Assembly: GCF_963676065.1 (NCBI RefSeq)
Contig: NZ_OY780933.1
Coordinates: forward strand, 434,001 to 498,000
Length of the DNA stretch: 64,000 nucleotides
Direction: 5' to 3'
Source of the DNA: Maridesulfovibrio sp.
Lineage (GTDB): Bacteria > Desulfobacterota > Desulfovibrionia > Desulfovibrionales > Desulfovibrionaceae
Each line of letters begins with the position of its first letter. The first letter of the stretch is position 1. This document shows positions 9,631 to 18,689 of the stretch, piece after piece. The position numbers were made by a program, and so were the translations under genes. Under the pieces are notes generated by a model. It worked only from the letters and a program-made list of their open reading frames with translations. It did not search any database and was not told the DNA's origin.

Positions 9631-11223
9631 TTAGTTATCCTGTGCCAGACGATAAACTTCCTCTTCTGTGGTTAATCCCTTGGCCGCCTTGGCAAGACCA
9701 TCCTGAAGCAGGGTACGCATGCCCTCCTTCTGGGCCTGAGCCCCTATGTCAGCGGCGCTTGCCCCCTGCTGAATCAGCGTCTGAATGGTCGGTGTATTGA
9801 TCAGCAGTTCAAATATTCCGAGCCGGCCCTTATAGCCTGAGCCGTCACAGAGATCACAGCCCACCGCCTGCCACTTGCCGTCTTTCCTCTGTTTTTTGCA
9901 ATTGTTACATAGTCTGCGCAAAAGCCGCTGAGCCATAGCTCCGGCCAGAGTCGGCGCGGCTAGATAGGGAGCAATTCCCATCTCTACAAGACGGGTGATT
10001 GCTGTTGGTGCGTCGTTGGTATGCAGGGTGGAAAGCACAAGATGCCCGGTCAGGGAAGACTGGATCGCTATCTCAGCAGTTTCCAGATCGCGGATTTCCC
10101 CGACCATAATAATATCCGGGTCCTGCCGTAGAATGCTCCTAAGCGCTGCGGCAAAAGTAAGCCCGACTTTCGGGTTGACCTGAATCTGATCGATGCCGCG
10201 CAATTGGTATTCAACAGGATCTTCCGTAGTAATAATCTTTAATTCCGGAGACTTGATATAATTAAGCGAAGCATAGAGGGTCGTGGTTTTACCGGACCCT
10301 GTAGGCCCGGTCACGAGTATCGCGCCGTGCGGTCTGTGGACCAATGATTTCCAGGTCTCAAGCATTTCAGGCTCGAAGCCTACATCCGCTATGTCCACTT
10401 TGATGGAGGATTTATCCAGAATACGCATGACCACCCCTTCACCGAAAACGGTCGGTGTGGAAGCCACACGGATATCGTAATCAGACTGCTCCATCTTTAG
10501 CCGGATACGCCCATCCTGAGGAATCCTCCGCTCGGCTATATCTAGATTGGACATGATTTTGATCCGGGAAATAATGGCCGCCTGAAATTTTCTGGGCACG
10601 GTATTGACCACATGCAGAATCCCATCGATCCGAAAACGGATTTCCAGACCATCTTCATAGGGAGAGATGTGTATATCCGAAGCGCCTTGCGAGATGGCAT
10701 CACGAAAAGTATTGTTCACCAGCCGGATCACCGGCGCGGCCTGAGCCATATCCCGCAGATCCTCGACATCATCCATGGACTCGAGGTCATCATCCAGACT
10801 GGTGAAAACTCCTTCCATCCCTTCCCCGGAGTAGGCCCGTTCCAGCGCGTCCACAAGATTATCCGCAGGAGCAAGCACCATGGCCACAGCCATATCAAGA
10901 GCCTGTTCCATCTCAGGCAACGCCGTACCCATAAACGGAGTTGCCACGGCCACACGGACCACTCCGTTCTCGTCTTTTGCCAAAGGCAGCAGCAGATGAC
11001 TTTTCGCAAAACTCTCGGGCACAAGCTGCACCAACCCCGGCTCGGCGAGATAAGTTTTATCCAGCTCCATCCACTCCAGACCGAGAAGCTCCGCCGTCCG
11101 CTTTAATGCTTCCTGTTCGGATTCACCGGCCTGCCTGATCCGCTGCCACCATGCTCTGGCCCTGTCGGGAGAGGAAAGGTCGTGCGGCGTAGCCGGAAGG
11201 AGCTCTAGTTCTTTTTCCTGCAT
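9631..11223 (-). CDS. gspE: Type II secretion ATPase GspE
   Basis: The cytoplasmic hexameric ATPase that powers pseudopilus assembly, about 530 residues. The chosen ATG (11223) gives a 13-base gap to gspD and has GGTGGGAG upstream; the longer frame would overlap gspD. It has an N-terminal N1E-like region (30-150), then an AAA-type secretion ATPase core with Walker A GPTGSGKTT, Asp box, Walker B IMVGEIRD, and His box LSTLHTNDAPTAITRL. Near the C-terminus a zinc-binding tetracysteine (CNNC...CDLC) interrupts the core, as in genuine GspE proteins. All key residues look intact. Confidence 0.95.
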   Translation of the reverse strand: MQEKELELLPATPHDLSSPDRARAWWQRIRQAGESEQEALKRTAELLGLEWMELDKTYLAEPGLVQLVPESFAKSHLLLPLAKDENGVVRVAVATPFMGTALPEMEQALDMAVAMVLAPADNLVDALERAYSGEGMEGVFTSLDDDLESMDDVEDLRDMAQAAPVIRLVNNTFRDAISQGASDIHISPYEDGLEIRFRIDGILHVVNTVPRKFQAAIISRIKIMSNLDIAERRIPQDGRIRLKMEQSDYDIRVASTPTVFGEGVVMRILDKSSIKVDIADVGFEPEMLETWKSLVHRPHGAILVTGPTGSGKTTTLYASLNYIKSPELKIITTEDPVEYQLRGIDQIQVNPKVGLTFAAALRSILRQDPDIIMVGEIRDLETAEIAIQSSLTGHLVLSTLHTNDAPTAITRLVEMGIAPYLAAPTLAGAMAQRLLRRLCNNCKKQRKDGKWQAVGCDLCDGSGYKGRLGIFELLINTPTIQTLIQQGASAADIGAQAQKEGMRTLLQDGLAKAAKGLTTEEEVYRLAQDN

Positions 11224-11236
11224 ATTACTCCCACCG

Positions 11237-12859
11237 CTAAAGATCGAAGATAAGGCCGAATTCATCCACAGCCATCGGGCTCTGTGCCTTACGCAGCCCG
11301 CTCATTTCATCCGCCTCGTCCGGTGTGGCGATCACGTAGGGAGTCAGGAACAGCAAAAGTTCCGACTTGGTTGTCTTATCGTCCTGAGTACCGAATAACG
11401 GTCCCAGTACCGGCAAATCGCGTAAATATGGAGCTCCCTTCTTATTCAGACCGCTGTTTGCGGTCATCAATCCACCGATTACGAGGGTCTGGGCATCCTT
11501 GACCAAAACAGTTGTGGATGCAGCGCGGTCGGTGGACTGCCATTTATCCGGGTCGGTCTCGTCGGTAACCAGACTGGACAAAGTCTGATCTATCTTAAGG
11601 GTTACATCCCGATTTTCCGCAATAGTCGGTGTAATATCCAGCTGCATACCGAATTTACGGTGATCGTAGGTCTTGATCACGTTCTGTTGGGAAGTCATGG
11701 ACGTCTGGGTCAGCTTAAGGATCGGTATTTCCGTGCCCACAGCGATGGTCGCCTTCTGGTTGTCCAAAGCAACAATATGAGGAGCGGAAACCACGCGGGA
11801 GCTGTCATCCGAAGCAAAGTAATTCATCATCAGCTTGAAATTATCCGAGTTCACGATGGAAAACTTCAGTGCTTCCTGCGCCGTATTGGCTATTCCGGCG
11901 GGATTGAAAATATTGCCGAAATCCATCGCTCCGGAAATGTCGGTGCCGTCAGCATTGGCTGAAAACATCCATTCGAAGCCGAGCTTGGTCTCATCTGTCA
12001 GGGTCACCTCGACTAGATAAGCCTTGATGGAAACCTGCATGGTGCGGACATCAAGCTTGGAAATCAGCTTGGCAATATCCGCATGGACACTTTCCGGGGC
12101 CAGCACTATCAGGGAATTAGTCTCATCCATAGCTAGAATCTGGATGGTTCTCTGGTTGGCCTTGTCCGCCTTCTCAGTATAGAGCTTGGTCAGCATAGGG
12201 GCCACGGTCTTGGCCTCAATATATTGCAGGGAATATGTTTTGGATGAAGGCAGGGAACCGGGCTTATCTATGCGACTGATCAATTCCTTAATCTTGTTCA
12301 CATTTGCCGCGGTATCGGTAAAAACTATATAATTGTTGGACTTGCCGGAAAAGATAGACCCTTCCGGTGACAGGATCTGCCGGAAATCAGCGATCACATC
12401 TTCCGCCTTCAAGTACTTGAGCATGATGATTTCCGTGCTCATCTGGTCGCCGCCGACTGTTATGGAATCGACGTTCAGCCCTTCATGCACAGCCATGCTT
12501 TTAGAGACGACCTTATAATAACCGCTCTGCTGCACAAGGGTGTAGCCTTTCATATCCAGCACGGAAAAAAGCAGCCGCAGGGCTTCCATTCTGGTCACGG
12601 GTTTGGGGGAGATAACCGTCACCGCTCCCTTGAGCTGGGAATTAGGAATGAATGTCTTGCCCATGAGATGTGAATAAAATTCCAGCACGGCCATGATATC
12701 CGTCTGCCTGAAATTAATTTCAATCCTGTTTTTCCCGGCAGACGCGGCGTTGGCGATACCAACTGGCGGACCGCTCAGGGATGAGCAGAATACACAGATA
12801 ATCACCAAAACGACAAACCATCGAATACAGCGGCCGACTCTTAGCATAGGTTCTCTCAT
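11237..12859 (-). CDS. gspD: Type II secretion outer-membrane secretin GspD
   Basis: The outer-membrane channel of the secretion machine, about 540 residues. It starts with a long signal sequence (FVVLVIICVFCSSL...ANAASA), then N0 (NFRQTDIMAVLEFY), N1 and N2 ring-building domains, and a C-terminal secretin domain with VPILRDLPVLGPLF-type motif (here GAPYLRDLPVLGPLFG) and LLLFLTPYVI. It is shorter than classical GspD of 650-700 residues, mainly because an N3 domain or the long C-terminal S domain is missing, and I see no pilotin gene nearby. An alternative start lies 13 codons upstream at 12898; ATG 12859 has AGGA nine bases before it. Confidence 0.93.
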   Translation of the reverse strand: MREPMLRVGRCIRWFVVLVIICVFCSSLSGPPVGIANAASAGKNRIEINFRQTDIMAVLEFYSHLMGKTFIPNSQLKGAVTVISPKPVTRMEALRLLFSVLDMKGYTLVQQSGYYKVVSKSMAVHEGLNVDSITVGGDQMSTEIIMLKYLKAEDVIADFRQILSPEGSIFSGKSNNYIVFTDTAANVNKIKELISRIDKPGSLPSSKTYSLQYIEAKTVAPMLTKLYTEKADKANQRTIQILAMDETNSLIVLAPESVHADIAKLISKLDVRTMQVSIKAYLVEVTLTDETKLGFEWMFSANADGTDISGAMDFGNIFNPAGIANTAQEALKFSIVNSDNFKLMMNYFASDDSSRVVSAPHIVALDNQKATIAVGTEIPILKLTQTSMTSQQNVIKTYDHRKFGMQLDITPTIAENRDVTLKIDQTLSSLVTDETDPDKWQSTDRAASTTVLVKDAQTLVIGGLMTANSGLNKKGAPYLRDLPVLGPLFGTQDDKTTKSELLLFLTPYVIATPDEADEMSGLRKAQSPMAVDEFGLIFDL

Positions 12860-12903
12860 CTTATATTTTCCTGAATGCGGACCCTTATATTTTAGCATAA
12901 AAA

Positions 12904-13782
12904 TCAGGGAATTTTAATATCCACATTCATTGGGGTTCCTTTACGAATGATTGTCAGAAACACGTCCTTACCTATTTTATTCTTCAATATCTCATTAACC
13001 TGCGGGATTGAACCTACGGGCCTGCCGGACACGGACAACAACAGGTCGCCCTGCCGCAAACCGGTATCCTTCCGCGCAACACGGGTCACTTTCAGGCCGC
13101 GTCCGGGGCGCAACCCCATATCCTGCCGTTCTGCGGCGCTCAGCGGAATGAGATACACTCCCCAGCCCTTGATCTGAACATTGCTGCCCTTGCCCGGAAC
13201 GTCGGCAGGCACAGCCATGGAAAATGAACTTCCCTTGCCTTCAGTAAGGCCGGATTCGCTCATAAGGTTTTCGACCTGCGCATCCCAGGCGCTGTTCATG
13301 GATAATTTGGCCTTCTGATCGTTTCGGACCAGCAATACATAATTGGTGGCGATTTCCACAAGCTCGCTTTCCCGGACCCGCTGTCCCAGAGTGACCAGAG
13401 AACTTGCCCCACCATTTATCCCACGGATGATCGCGTAGGATTTATCAGCTCCCGGCATGGTTGCCACAAGTGACAGACCGGATATATCCGGCCCATGCGG
13501 CAGGGCCGGAGTAGCGCGTTTGTAGGATCGGTGCACCAGATGCAACTGACCGTACTGGAATATGTGACGGCGCTTGATGGTGAAAAATGAAAAGTGGGGA
13601 TAAGCCAGCAGGTTGGACGGTGGGTGTTCCCTCGTGGCATCCACATAATTCACAGCCCGGGGCTGCGGCGCGGGCAGAGCAAGAATGAGCGCCGCGCCGA
13701 CCAGCGTCAGGGCCGCGACAATGAGTGCTATCCTGAAAAATGCGTCCGCCGCATTTTTATGCAGATATTTGCTCATACCCAT
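12904..13782 (-). CDS. gspC: Type II secretion GspC-like protein with PDZ domain
   Basis: A 292-residue bitopic inner-membrane protein that links the inner-membrane platform to the secretin. It has a short cytoplasmic N-terminus, a membrane segment at about 17-36 (IALIVAALTLVGAALILAL), a central homology-region-like domain (about 95-155, LVATMPGADKSYAIIRG), and a C-terminal PDZ domain (about 205-292, DTGLRQGDLLLSVSGRPVGS). This order matches GspC. AGGGGG lies seven bases before the ATG. It sits between the gspM-like gene (3-base gap) and gspD, so it is surely co-transcribed with them. Confidence 0.9.
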   Translation of the reverse strand: MGMSKYLHKNAADAFFRIALIVAALTLVGAALILALPAPQPRAVNYVDATREHPPSNLLAYPHFSFFTIKRRHIFQYGQLHLVHRSYKRATPALPHGPDISGLSLVATMPGADKSYAIIRGINGGASSLVTLGQRVRESELVEIATNYVLLVRNDQKAKLSMNSAWDAQVENLMSESGLTEGKGSSFSMAVPADVPGKGSNVQIKGWGVYLIPLSAAERQDMGLRPGRGLKVTRVARKDTGLRQGDLLLSVSGRPVGSIPQVNEILKNKIGKDVFLTIIRKGTPMNVDIKIP

Positions 13783-13785
13783 AAA

Positions 13786-15333
13786 TCAGCCCCCTGCCCC
13801 ATGCGTTCCATTTACATGCGCTGTGCAATTGTAGACCCTGCGAACATAACGCCAGTCGATTATCTCATCCTTGGGGATAACCACCTCATAGCCCAGCTCC
13901 TGCTTAAAAAATGTCTCATATTTCTTGAAATAATCATCCAGAGGATTCGTCTTATCCGGCTCTACACAGGAATAGGACCGCACCTGAGCGGGACTAAGCA
14001 GCTGGACACTTTTCATCACTTCTTTAATGGTTTTTTGTGAAGCCCCCTGCGGGTTGCTGCCGCTCAGGAATTGCACCGCTTCTTCGGGGTGCTCGCGCCA
14101 CCAGTCAACCGCCCGTGCAAAACCGCCGATGAGGGCATCTATCGCTTTCTCGTTTCCGGGCAGGGCATCCTTTCGCAGAACCAGAAACTGCAAAGTCCAG
14201 TTATCCACATCTCCCGGTCCGGCCACGACTCTGGCGATACGCATCTTCTGCAACCTGCCGACATAAGGCTCAAAGGTAACCCCGGCATCAATGAGTCCGG
14301 CTTCCAGACTTTGGGCCACGATCTCACGTTCCATATCGCTGACGGTAACGTCTGAAAGCGACATGCCGTTTTTTTTGAGAACCTCATAAAGAAAATAGTG
14401 GGCAGATCCGCCTGTCTCCACAAAAATAGTCTTCCCGCGAAGATCCTTAACTGATTTTACAGGGGAACTGCCCGCAACCATCAATGCGTCTCCGGCTTTA
14501 AATTTAGCGAGTGGCGCCACGATGCGCAGGTCCACCCCTTTGGTCAGGAGCTGTACCAGATCAAGAGCATGGGTAGCGGTTCCGTCTATTTCACCGGCAT
14601 ATAATTTTTCAAAATTGGTTTTTTCATGTTCTGAGAAATAACACTCAATGCGTGTGCCGTTTGACTGGAGCCAGCCGTTATGGCGGGCTATTTCAAAAGG
14701 GGCGAAACCGATCAGGGGAGGCAGGGAAAGCACCAGTTTTACCGCGTGTTCCGGCATCTTGGAATCGACTCTGGCAGGGATGGAATACTTGCTGACCACA
14801 AAACCGCCCTGCATGCTTCCGCCTTTACCCGTCAGCGATATTTCCGAAACAACGAAAACCTGCGGCGATGTTTCCAGATAATAAATAAATTTCTCAATGG
14901 CGGTGAAAGAACCGCTGAACGTCACATTCATGGGCTGACTGCTCAGAAAACCGTCCTTTATCTGGGACAGAGGCCGGATTTCTTTAATTGTTATCCCTGT
15001 GATGGACGCATAATCCCTGATTTCATTGTAAATATCCGAAGGCCCCCAGTCCCTGCGATCAACGAGATCAAGATGACGCTTCAGGGATTCATATTCATCC
15101 TTGACCTGACGAAGCTTTGCCTCCCGGTCAGGCAGGACCATGGCCTTGGGCATATTGAATTGAATTTCCCTTTTCAGGTCGGTCTGCTCCTTAACAGTGG
15201 TTTCGTACATATCTCCGAGGGGAGCCAGCACCCCCATATACAGAAGCACGGAAAGCAGAAATATAACGCATATGCCCAAAGCACGGCGATCGCGGGGATC
15301 AAGCTTGTTCCAGAAAGCAAGGAGAGTATTCAT
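13786..15333 (-). CDS. GspM/PilO-like protein fused to an NMT1/SsuA-type solute-binding domain
   Basis: A 515-residue inner-membrane protein in the place of gspM. Residues 1-190 look like GspM/PilO: a short cytoplasmic start, a membrane helix at 19-39, a coiled-coil stretch at 45-92, and a ferredoxin-like domain (100-190). Residues about 197-505 look like a periplasmic binding protein of the NMT1/THI5/SsuA group: LSLPPLIGFAPFEIARHNGW, YAGEIDGTATHALDLV, SVKDLRGKTIFVETGGSAH, and SLEAGLIDAGVTFEPYVG match its conserved blocks. The frame is continuous and its start overlaps the gspL stop by four bases, so it is one gene. A normal GspM is about 160-200 residues. The fusion suggests ligand sensing or substrate capture coupled to secretion; this is inference. 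Confidence 0.85.
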   Translation of the reverse strand: MNTLLAFWNKLDPRDRRALGICVIFLLSVLLYMGVLAPLGDMYETTVKEQTDLKREIQFNMPKAMVLPDREAKLRQVKDEYESLKRHLDLVDRRDWGPSDIYNEIRDYASITGITIKEIRPLSQIKDGFLSSQPMNVTFSGSFTAIEKFIYYLETSPQVFVVSEISLTGKGGSMQGGFVVSKYSIPARVDSKMPEHAVKLVLSLPPLIGFAPFEIARHNGWLQSNGTRIECYFSEHEKTNFEKLYAGEIDGTATHALDLVQLLTKGVDLRIVAPLAKFKAGDALMVAGSSPVKSVKDLRGKTIFVETGGSAHYFLYEVLKKNGMSLSDVTVSDMEREIVAQSLEAGLIDAGVTFEPYVGRLQKMRIARVVAGPGDVDNWTLQFLVLRKDALPGNEKAIDALIGGFARAVDWWREHPEEAVQFLSGSNPQGASQKTIKEVMKSVQLLSPAQVRSYSCVEPDKTNPLDDYFKKYETFFKQELGYEVVIPKDEIIDWRYVRRVYNCTAHVNGTHGAGG

Positions 15334-16676
15334 TGCGATTTCTCCTGTTTCTCAACGGGCTTAAAAAAACGCTGCCATGCTGGAAAATCAATCTCCACAA
15401 CAAAACGAAAACCGAGCCCCTGTTCAAGCTTACTCATGGAGGCGAGCACCGCATTGCTAAAAATCTCCGTACTGCTCAGATTCTCCAGCAGAGACATAAG
15501 ACTGATCTCATTTTTCGATTCCCCTTGCAGGGTTATCTTGCCGGAACGGTCAAGCCGCATGGTATTCAACTTAACCTGAGCCGGAACCGAATCTCCCAGA
15601 TCGCGAAAGACATGGGAGACAAACGGTTTTTGAACCGTATACCTAAGAATGGCCCTGTTGCGCCGGGCATATTCGCGAATCTCCATTGTCACCAGATCCG
15701 TCCGCTTAGCCAGAAACAGAATCTTCTTGGCCTCATTTTTAAGGGCCGCAGCGTCCTGAGTATTTAAATGGATCACGGAAAAGAAAAGCAGCAGGCAACC
15801 CGCGATAGCCCCCGCAAAGGCCAGCCCCGCCCGCAGGTAATCTCTGGATGCAAGCGGAACACGGCCCCATTCTTCGAGGCTTTCGTGAAAAGAACCTTTG
15901 ACCCTATTTACGCGCAGCAAAGGCAGGAATTCTTCGTAGGATCGGATAACCGTCGTAAGGATTCCGGGCAGCTCGCCCTCAATAACTCCGGCAAAATCCT
16001 TCGATTCACCGCCGGAATTAAGAGAATTCCAAAACACCGCCTTCTCAGGCATAGGTAGTTTTTCCGCCTTGAGTTCAGCCAGAATCACGCCCATCGCGCT
16101 TTTGAAAGATAATCCGCCTTCCGGGACAGCCTGCCAGACCAGCGGAACATTTTTATGAATGCAGCACAGCCTTGTTTCCCGTTCCCCGCGTGAAACAAGT
16201 ATGGCCGGTCCGCTTGACTTCAGGTCAAATTCCGGAGTCACGATGGATGTGACCTGAAACCCCATACTTTTGGCCGTTTCCAGGCATTTATGCAGTAACT
16301 CGTTGGACACCCAGCCGAGAGTTGCGGTCATACCTTTTTCCACGCTGTGAAAGCGGACTTCACGGCCTCCTGTTTCCGGTGACCGGAACAGACGCTGAGC
16401 GGCCTCTGTTTCCACATCAGCCAAGGCATCTTTCTGCTCATTGTTCGGGGTCGGGGTGCGTACTAAAGCGAGCATGGAAGCGGGAAGCACCAAGGTGCAG
16501 GGCCGGGGCAGATTCGCTTCAGGCAATTGCGGCAAAGGACGCCAGCCACCAGCTTTGGAAGAATATTCAAAAGAAGCCGCGTAATCACCCTTTTCATCAA
16601 ACACCACGGCTGTCCGGTGTGTTTTACCGAATGAACGCCTAAGCGGCATGGTTTTGAGCAGCTTCCTGAAATTCAT
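15330..16676 (-). CDS. gspL: Type II secretion GspL-like protein
   Basis: A 448-residue bitopic protein that recruits GspE to the inner membrane. The cytoplasmic part (1-280) resembles the actin-like fold of GspL/PilM, with TAVVFDEKGDY near the N-terminus and TLVLPASMLALVRT at about 61-74. A membrane helix lies at 282-303, followed by a coiled-coil and a PilN-like periplasmic domain (about 330-440) with LNTMRLDRSGKITLQGES. It is located between gspK and the gspM-like fusion, the canonical L-M order. Primary sequence similarity within this family is low, so the assignment rests on architecture and position. Confidence 0.85.
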   Translation of the reverse strand: MNFRKLLKTMPLRRSFGKTHRTAVVFDEKGDYAASFEYSSKAGGWRPLPQLPEANLPRPCTLVLPASMLALVRTPTPNNEQKDALADVETEAAQRLFRSPETGGREVRFHSVEKGMTATLGWVSNELLHKCLETAKSMGFQVTSIVTPEFDLKSSGPAILVSRGERETRLCCIHKNVPLVWQAVPEGGLSFKSAMGVILAELKAEKLPMPEKAVFWNSLNSGGESKDFAGVIEGELPGILTTVIRSYEEFLPLLRVNRVKGSFHESLEEWGRVPLASRDYLRAGLAFAGAIAGCLLLFFSVIHLNTQDAAALKNEAKKILFLAKRTDLVTMEIREYARRNRAILRYTVQKPFVSHVFRDLGDSVPAQVKLNTMRLDRSGKITLQGESKNEISLMSLLENLSSTEIFSNAVLASMSKLEQGLGFRFVVEIDFPAWQRFFKPVEKQEKSQ

Positions 16677-16689
16677 ATCATGACCCCGT

Positions 16690-17685
16690 TCATATTCGCG
16701 GCAGGGACTCGGACTCCCAGCGGGTAAAACGCAATTGATTCTTATCTACACTTATTCTTGCAGTTATCCTTTCAACAAATTTACCGGACTCAAACCCGGC
16801 CAGACAGGTCATTGTAAAATTCTTGGACTTCACCGTTAAAAACGGTGCAATATGCGCATTGTTCGAGGTAGCCCCCAGCACACTGAGAGCGGCATTCACC
16901 GAGGCGAAACCTTTCCATCCCGAAAGCCGATAGGCCAGCAGGCTCTGCACCTGTCCATTGCTGAACCCCACGGCATGGAGCACTTCCTTGCCCGCCGTAT
17001 TTATATTGACCTTACCCGAAGAAAAACAGGTCAGATGCTGCGCTATGCCGCCGTTGCCACCGGAAGAACCGTACAAAATATCCCGGCTCATTCCCTTCAC
17101 TTGTAGTAGTTCATCCAGACTGCGAACCGGACCGTCGACCTGCCCTTTAGCCATTGCCACAGAGGCGGGCGCCCCTTTAGTACTGTTACCACGTTTCTTC
17201 GTCAGGAAATAAACTATATTCGATGCCAGAACATTTGAGACAGCGGGGAATCCCTGCAACTGGCCCATTGTCGCCACATTGATATTCAAACGCGATTCCT
17301 CGTCGACCAAGCCATAATGCAACACTTTCTCTTTATTTATTTTTTTGGAGTGGTCGATTTCGGAGCTGACAATGGAATAATACCCCGGTCCGAACTTCAC
17401 ATCCTTATACAATGATTGCCCGGAGAACCACTTGTCCGTAATGCTGTGCACCGGATCGCGGGCATGTTTCCTGATGACCCCGGCAGCTCTGTGGATTCCG
17501 CCACGAGCCAGATTATAAGCCCGCCGATCCTGACTGCTCCAGCTTTCCACCTTAGACTCACATAATGCCTCATAAGAAAAGGAAGCCGCCATTACACCTA
17601 GAATCGCCATAACCCACAGCGTAATTACAAGGGCGAACCCCTGCTGATTTGAAAGCCGTGTTTTCCTGACCGGTTCCCCGTGCAT
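16690..17685 (-). CDS. gspK: Type II secretion minor pseudopilin GspK
   Basis: A 331-residue minor pseudopilin that caps the pseudopilus tip. The prepilin signal ends in QQGFALVITLWVMAILGVMAA, with cleavage expected after the Gly and a long hydrophobic helix behind it. The +5 Glu found in other pseudopilins is absent, as is usual for GspK. The remainder contains the large alpha-helical insertion (VDEESRLNINVATMGQL and a helix-hairpin-helix-like VNINTAGKEVLHAVG) typical of GspK. The start lies four bases after the gspJ stop, preceded by GGGGTG. Confidence 0.92.
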   Translation of the reverse strand: MHGEPVRKTRLSNQQGFALVITLWVMAILGVMAASFSYEALCESKVESWSSQDRRAYNLARGGIHRAAGVIRKHARDPVHSITDKWFSGQSLYKDVKFGPGYYSIVSSEIDHSKKINKEKVLHYGLVDEESRLNINVATMGQLQGFPAVSNVLASNIVYFLTKKRGNSTKGAPASVAMAKGQVDGPVRSLDELLQVKGMSRDILYGSSGGNGGIAQHLTCFSSGKVNINTAGKEVLHAVGFSNGQVQSLLAYRLSGWKGFASVNAALSVLGATSNNAHIAPFLTVKSKNFTMTCLAGFESGKFVERITARISVDKNQLRFTRWESESLPRI

Positions 17686-17689
17686 TCAT

Positions 17690-18289
17690 TCACCCCGACT
17701 TCTGCTGCGGTGTTACTTCCAATAAAATCCGCGACCGAAAAACATCCCGCCGCGAGGGACCTTCCTTAAAATCAAGAACCAGCCCGATCATCCCCGGTCC
17801 GGGTTTGGAGGCTACCGTCGAATCACCGGAGAGTTTCGTGCCCCGCCCTCTGGGAGTCAGCTTGAAGCGGGCTTCAACCACCCCGTTGCAAAGCTCCATT
17901 TTTGAGTGGGGTTTTCCTTTTTTCGGTTTTCCATTTTTATCCTCGCGTTCCTCTCTCCAAAGGATTTTGTCCTTGAGGATATATTGCACCCAGATCCGCT
18001 TTCCTTTTTTATCCACAACCGGGAACCGGCATTTACCGGCATTGCAGAGAATATTTGAAGCCGGACTCAAGGGGTCCAGATTACGGACATCTCTACCCAG
18101 CATGCTGAAAGCGTAAGAGGCTGAACGCATGGGGCTGAGTATCGCCTGCGCTCCCTTTTCCACCCGCGTAGCCGTTACAAAGATAGAATAAACAGCAGTC
18201 AGCACTACCGCCCCTACTGTCATAGCAACCAGCAGCTCAAGAAGGGTGAAGCCGTTGGCATCAGTAGTTGGTGATGTCCGCGTTCTCAC
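17690..18289 (-). CDS. gspJ: Type II secretion minor pseudopilin GspJ
   Basis: A 199-residue minor pseudopilin. It starts at GTG with GGAGG five bases upstream and has the prepilin site ANG/FTLLELLVAMTVGAVVL with Glu at +5. The C-terminal globular part contains the beta-rich segment typical of GspJ (LCNGVVEARFKL). It overlaps the gspG 3' end by 29 bases, which implies translational coupling. With GspI and GspK it should form the pseudopilus tip complex. Confidence 0.9.
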   Translation of the reverse strand: MRTRTSPTTDANGFTLLELLVAMTVGAVVLTAVYSIFVTATRVEKGAQAILSPMRSASYAFSMLGRDVRNLDPLSPASNILCNAGKCRFPVVDKKGKRIWVQYILKDKILWREEREDKNGKPKKGKPHSKMELCNGVVEARFKLTPRGRGTKLSGDSTVASKPGPGMIGLVLDFKEGPSRRDVFRSRILLEVTPQQKSG

Positions 18290-18689
18290 CTGTTCCTCCG
18301 GGCTTGCCGTCCTTTCCGTAACTTAAAAGATCAAAGTCAGGACTATGCTTACCCGGAGAAGTGTATACATACGGATTATTCCACGGGTCCTTGGGGATGG
18401 TGTTCTTGCTCATATACGGTCCGTGCCAGTTCTCGGGTACGGGCGGCGTGGTGGGCTTTTTCACCAGCGCATTCAGCCCCTGCTGGTTAGTGGGAAAATC
18501 CCCCGTATCCAGTTGGTAGCTTTGCAGGGCCATGGAAAAATCTTCTATCTGCGCCTTGGCCGCCGCGACCTTGGCCTCTCCTGTTTTGCCAAAGAACCGT
18601 GGAGCTACAATGGCCGCAAGCACGCCGATAATAACAATTACCACCAACATTTCGATGAGCGTGAAACCTCGTTTTCCGTTTTGCATCAT
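18261..18689 (-). CDS. gspG: Type II secretion major pseudopilin GspG
   Basis: A 142-residue major pseudopilin, the main subunit of the pseudopilus piston. The prepilin site is KRG/FTLIEMLVVIVIIGVLAAIVAPRFFG with Glu at +5. The globular part has the hallmarks DTGDFPTNQQGLNAL, WHGPYM, and a C-terminal calcium-loop region SYGKDGKPGGTGENADI. Length and sequence are close to those of well-studied GspG proteins. The ATG overlaps the stop of the upstream lipoprotein gene as ATGA, and a second in-frame ATG lies next to it. Confidence 0.95.
   Translation of the reverse strand: MMQNGKRGFTLIEMLVVIVIIGVLAAIVAPRFFGKTGEAKVAAAKAQIEDFSMALQSYQLDTGDFPTNQQGLNALVKKPTTPPVPENWHGPYMSKNTIPKDPWNNPYVYTSPGKHSPDFDLLSYGKDGKPGGTGENADITNY

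Noticed and set aside
13786..15333. A frameshift or assembly join creating the GspM-binding-protein fusion
   Set aside because: The frame is open throughout, the two domains are joined by a plausible linker, and both ends fit tightly with the neighbouring gsp genes.
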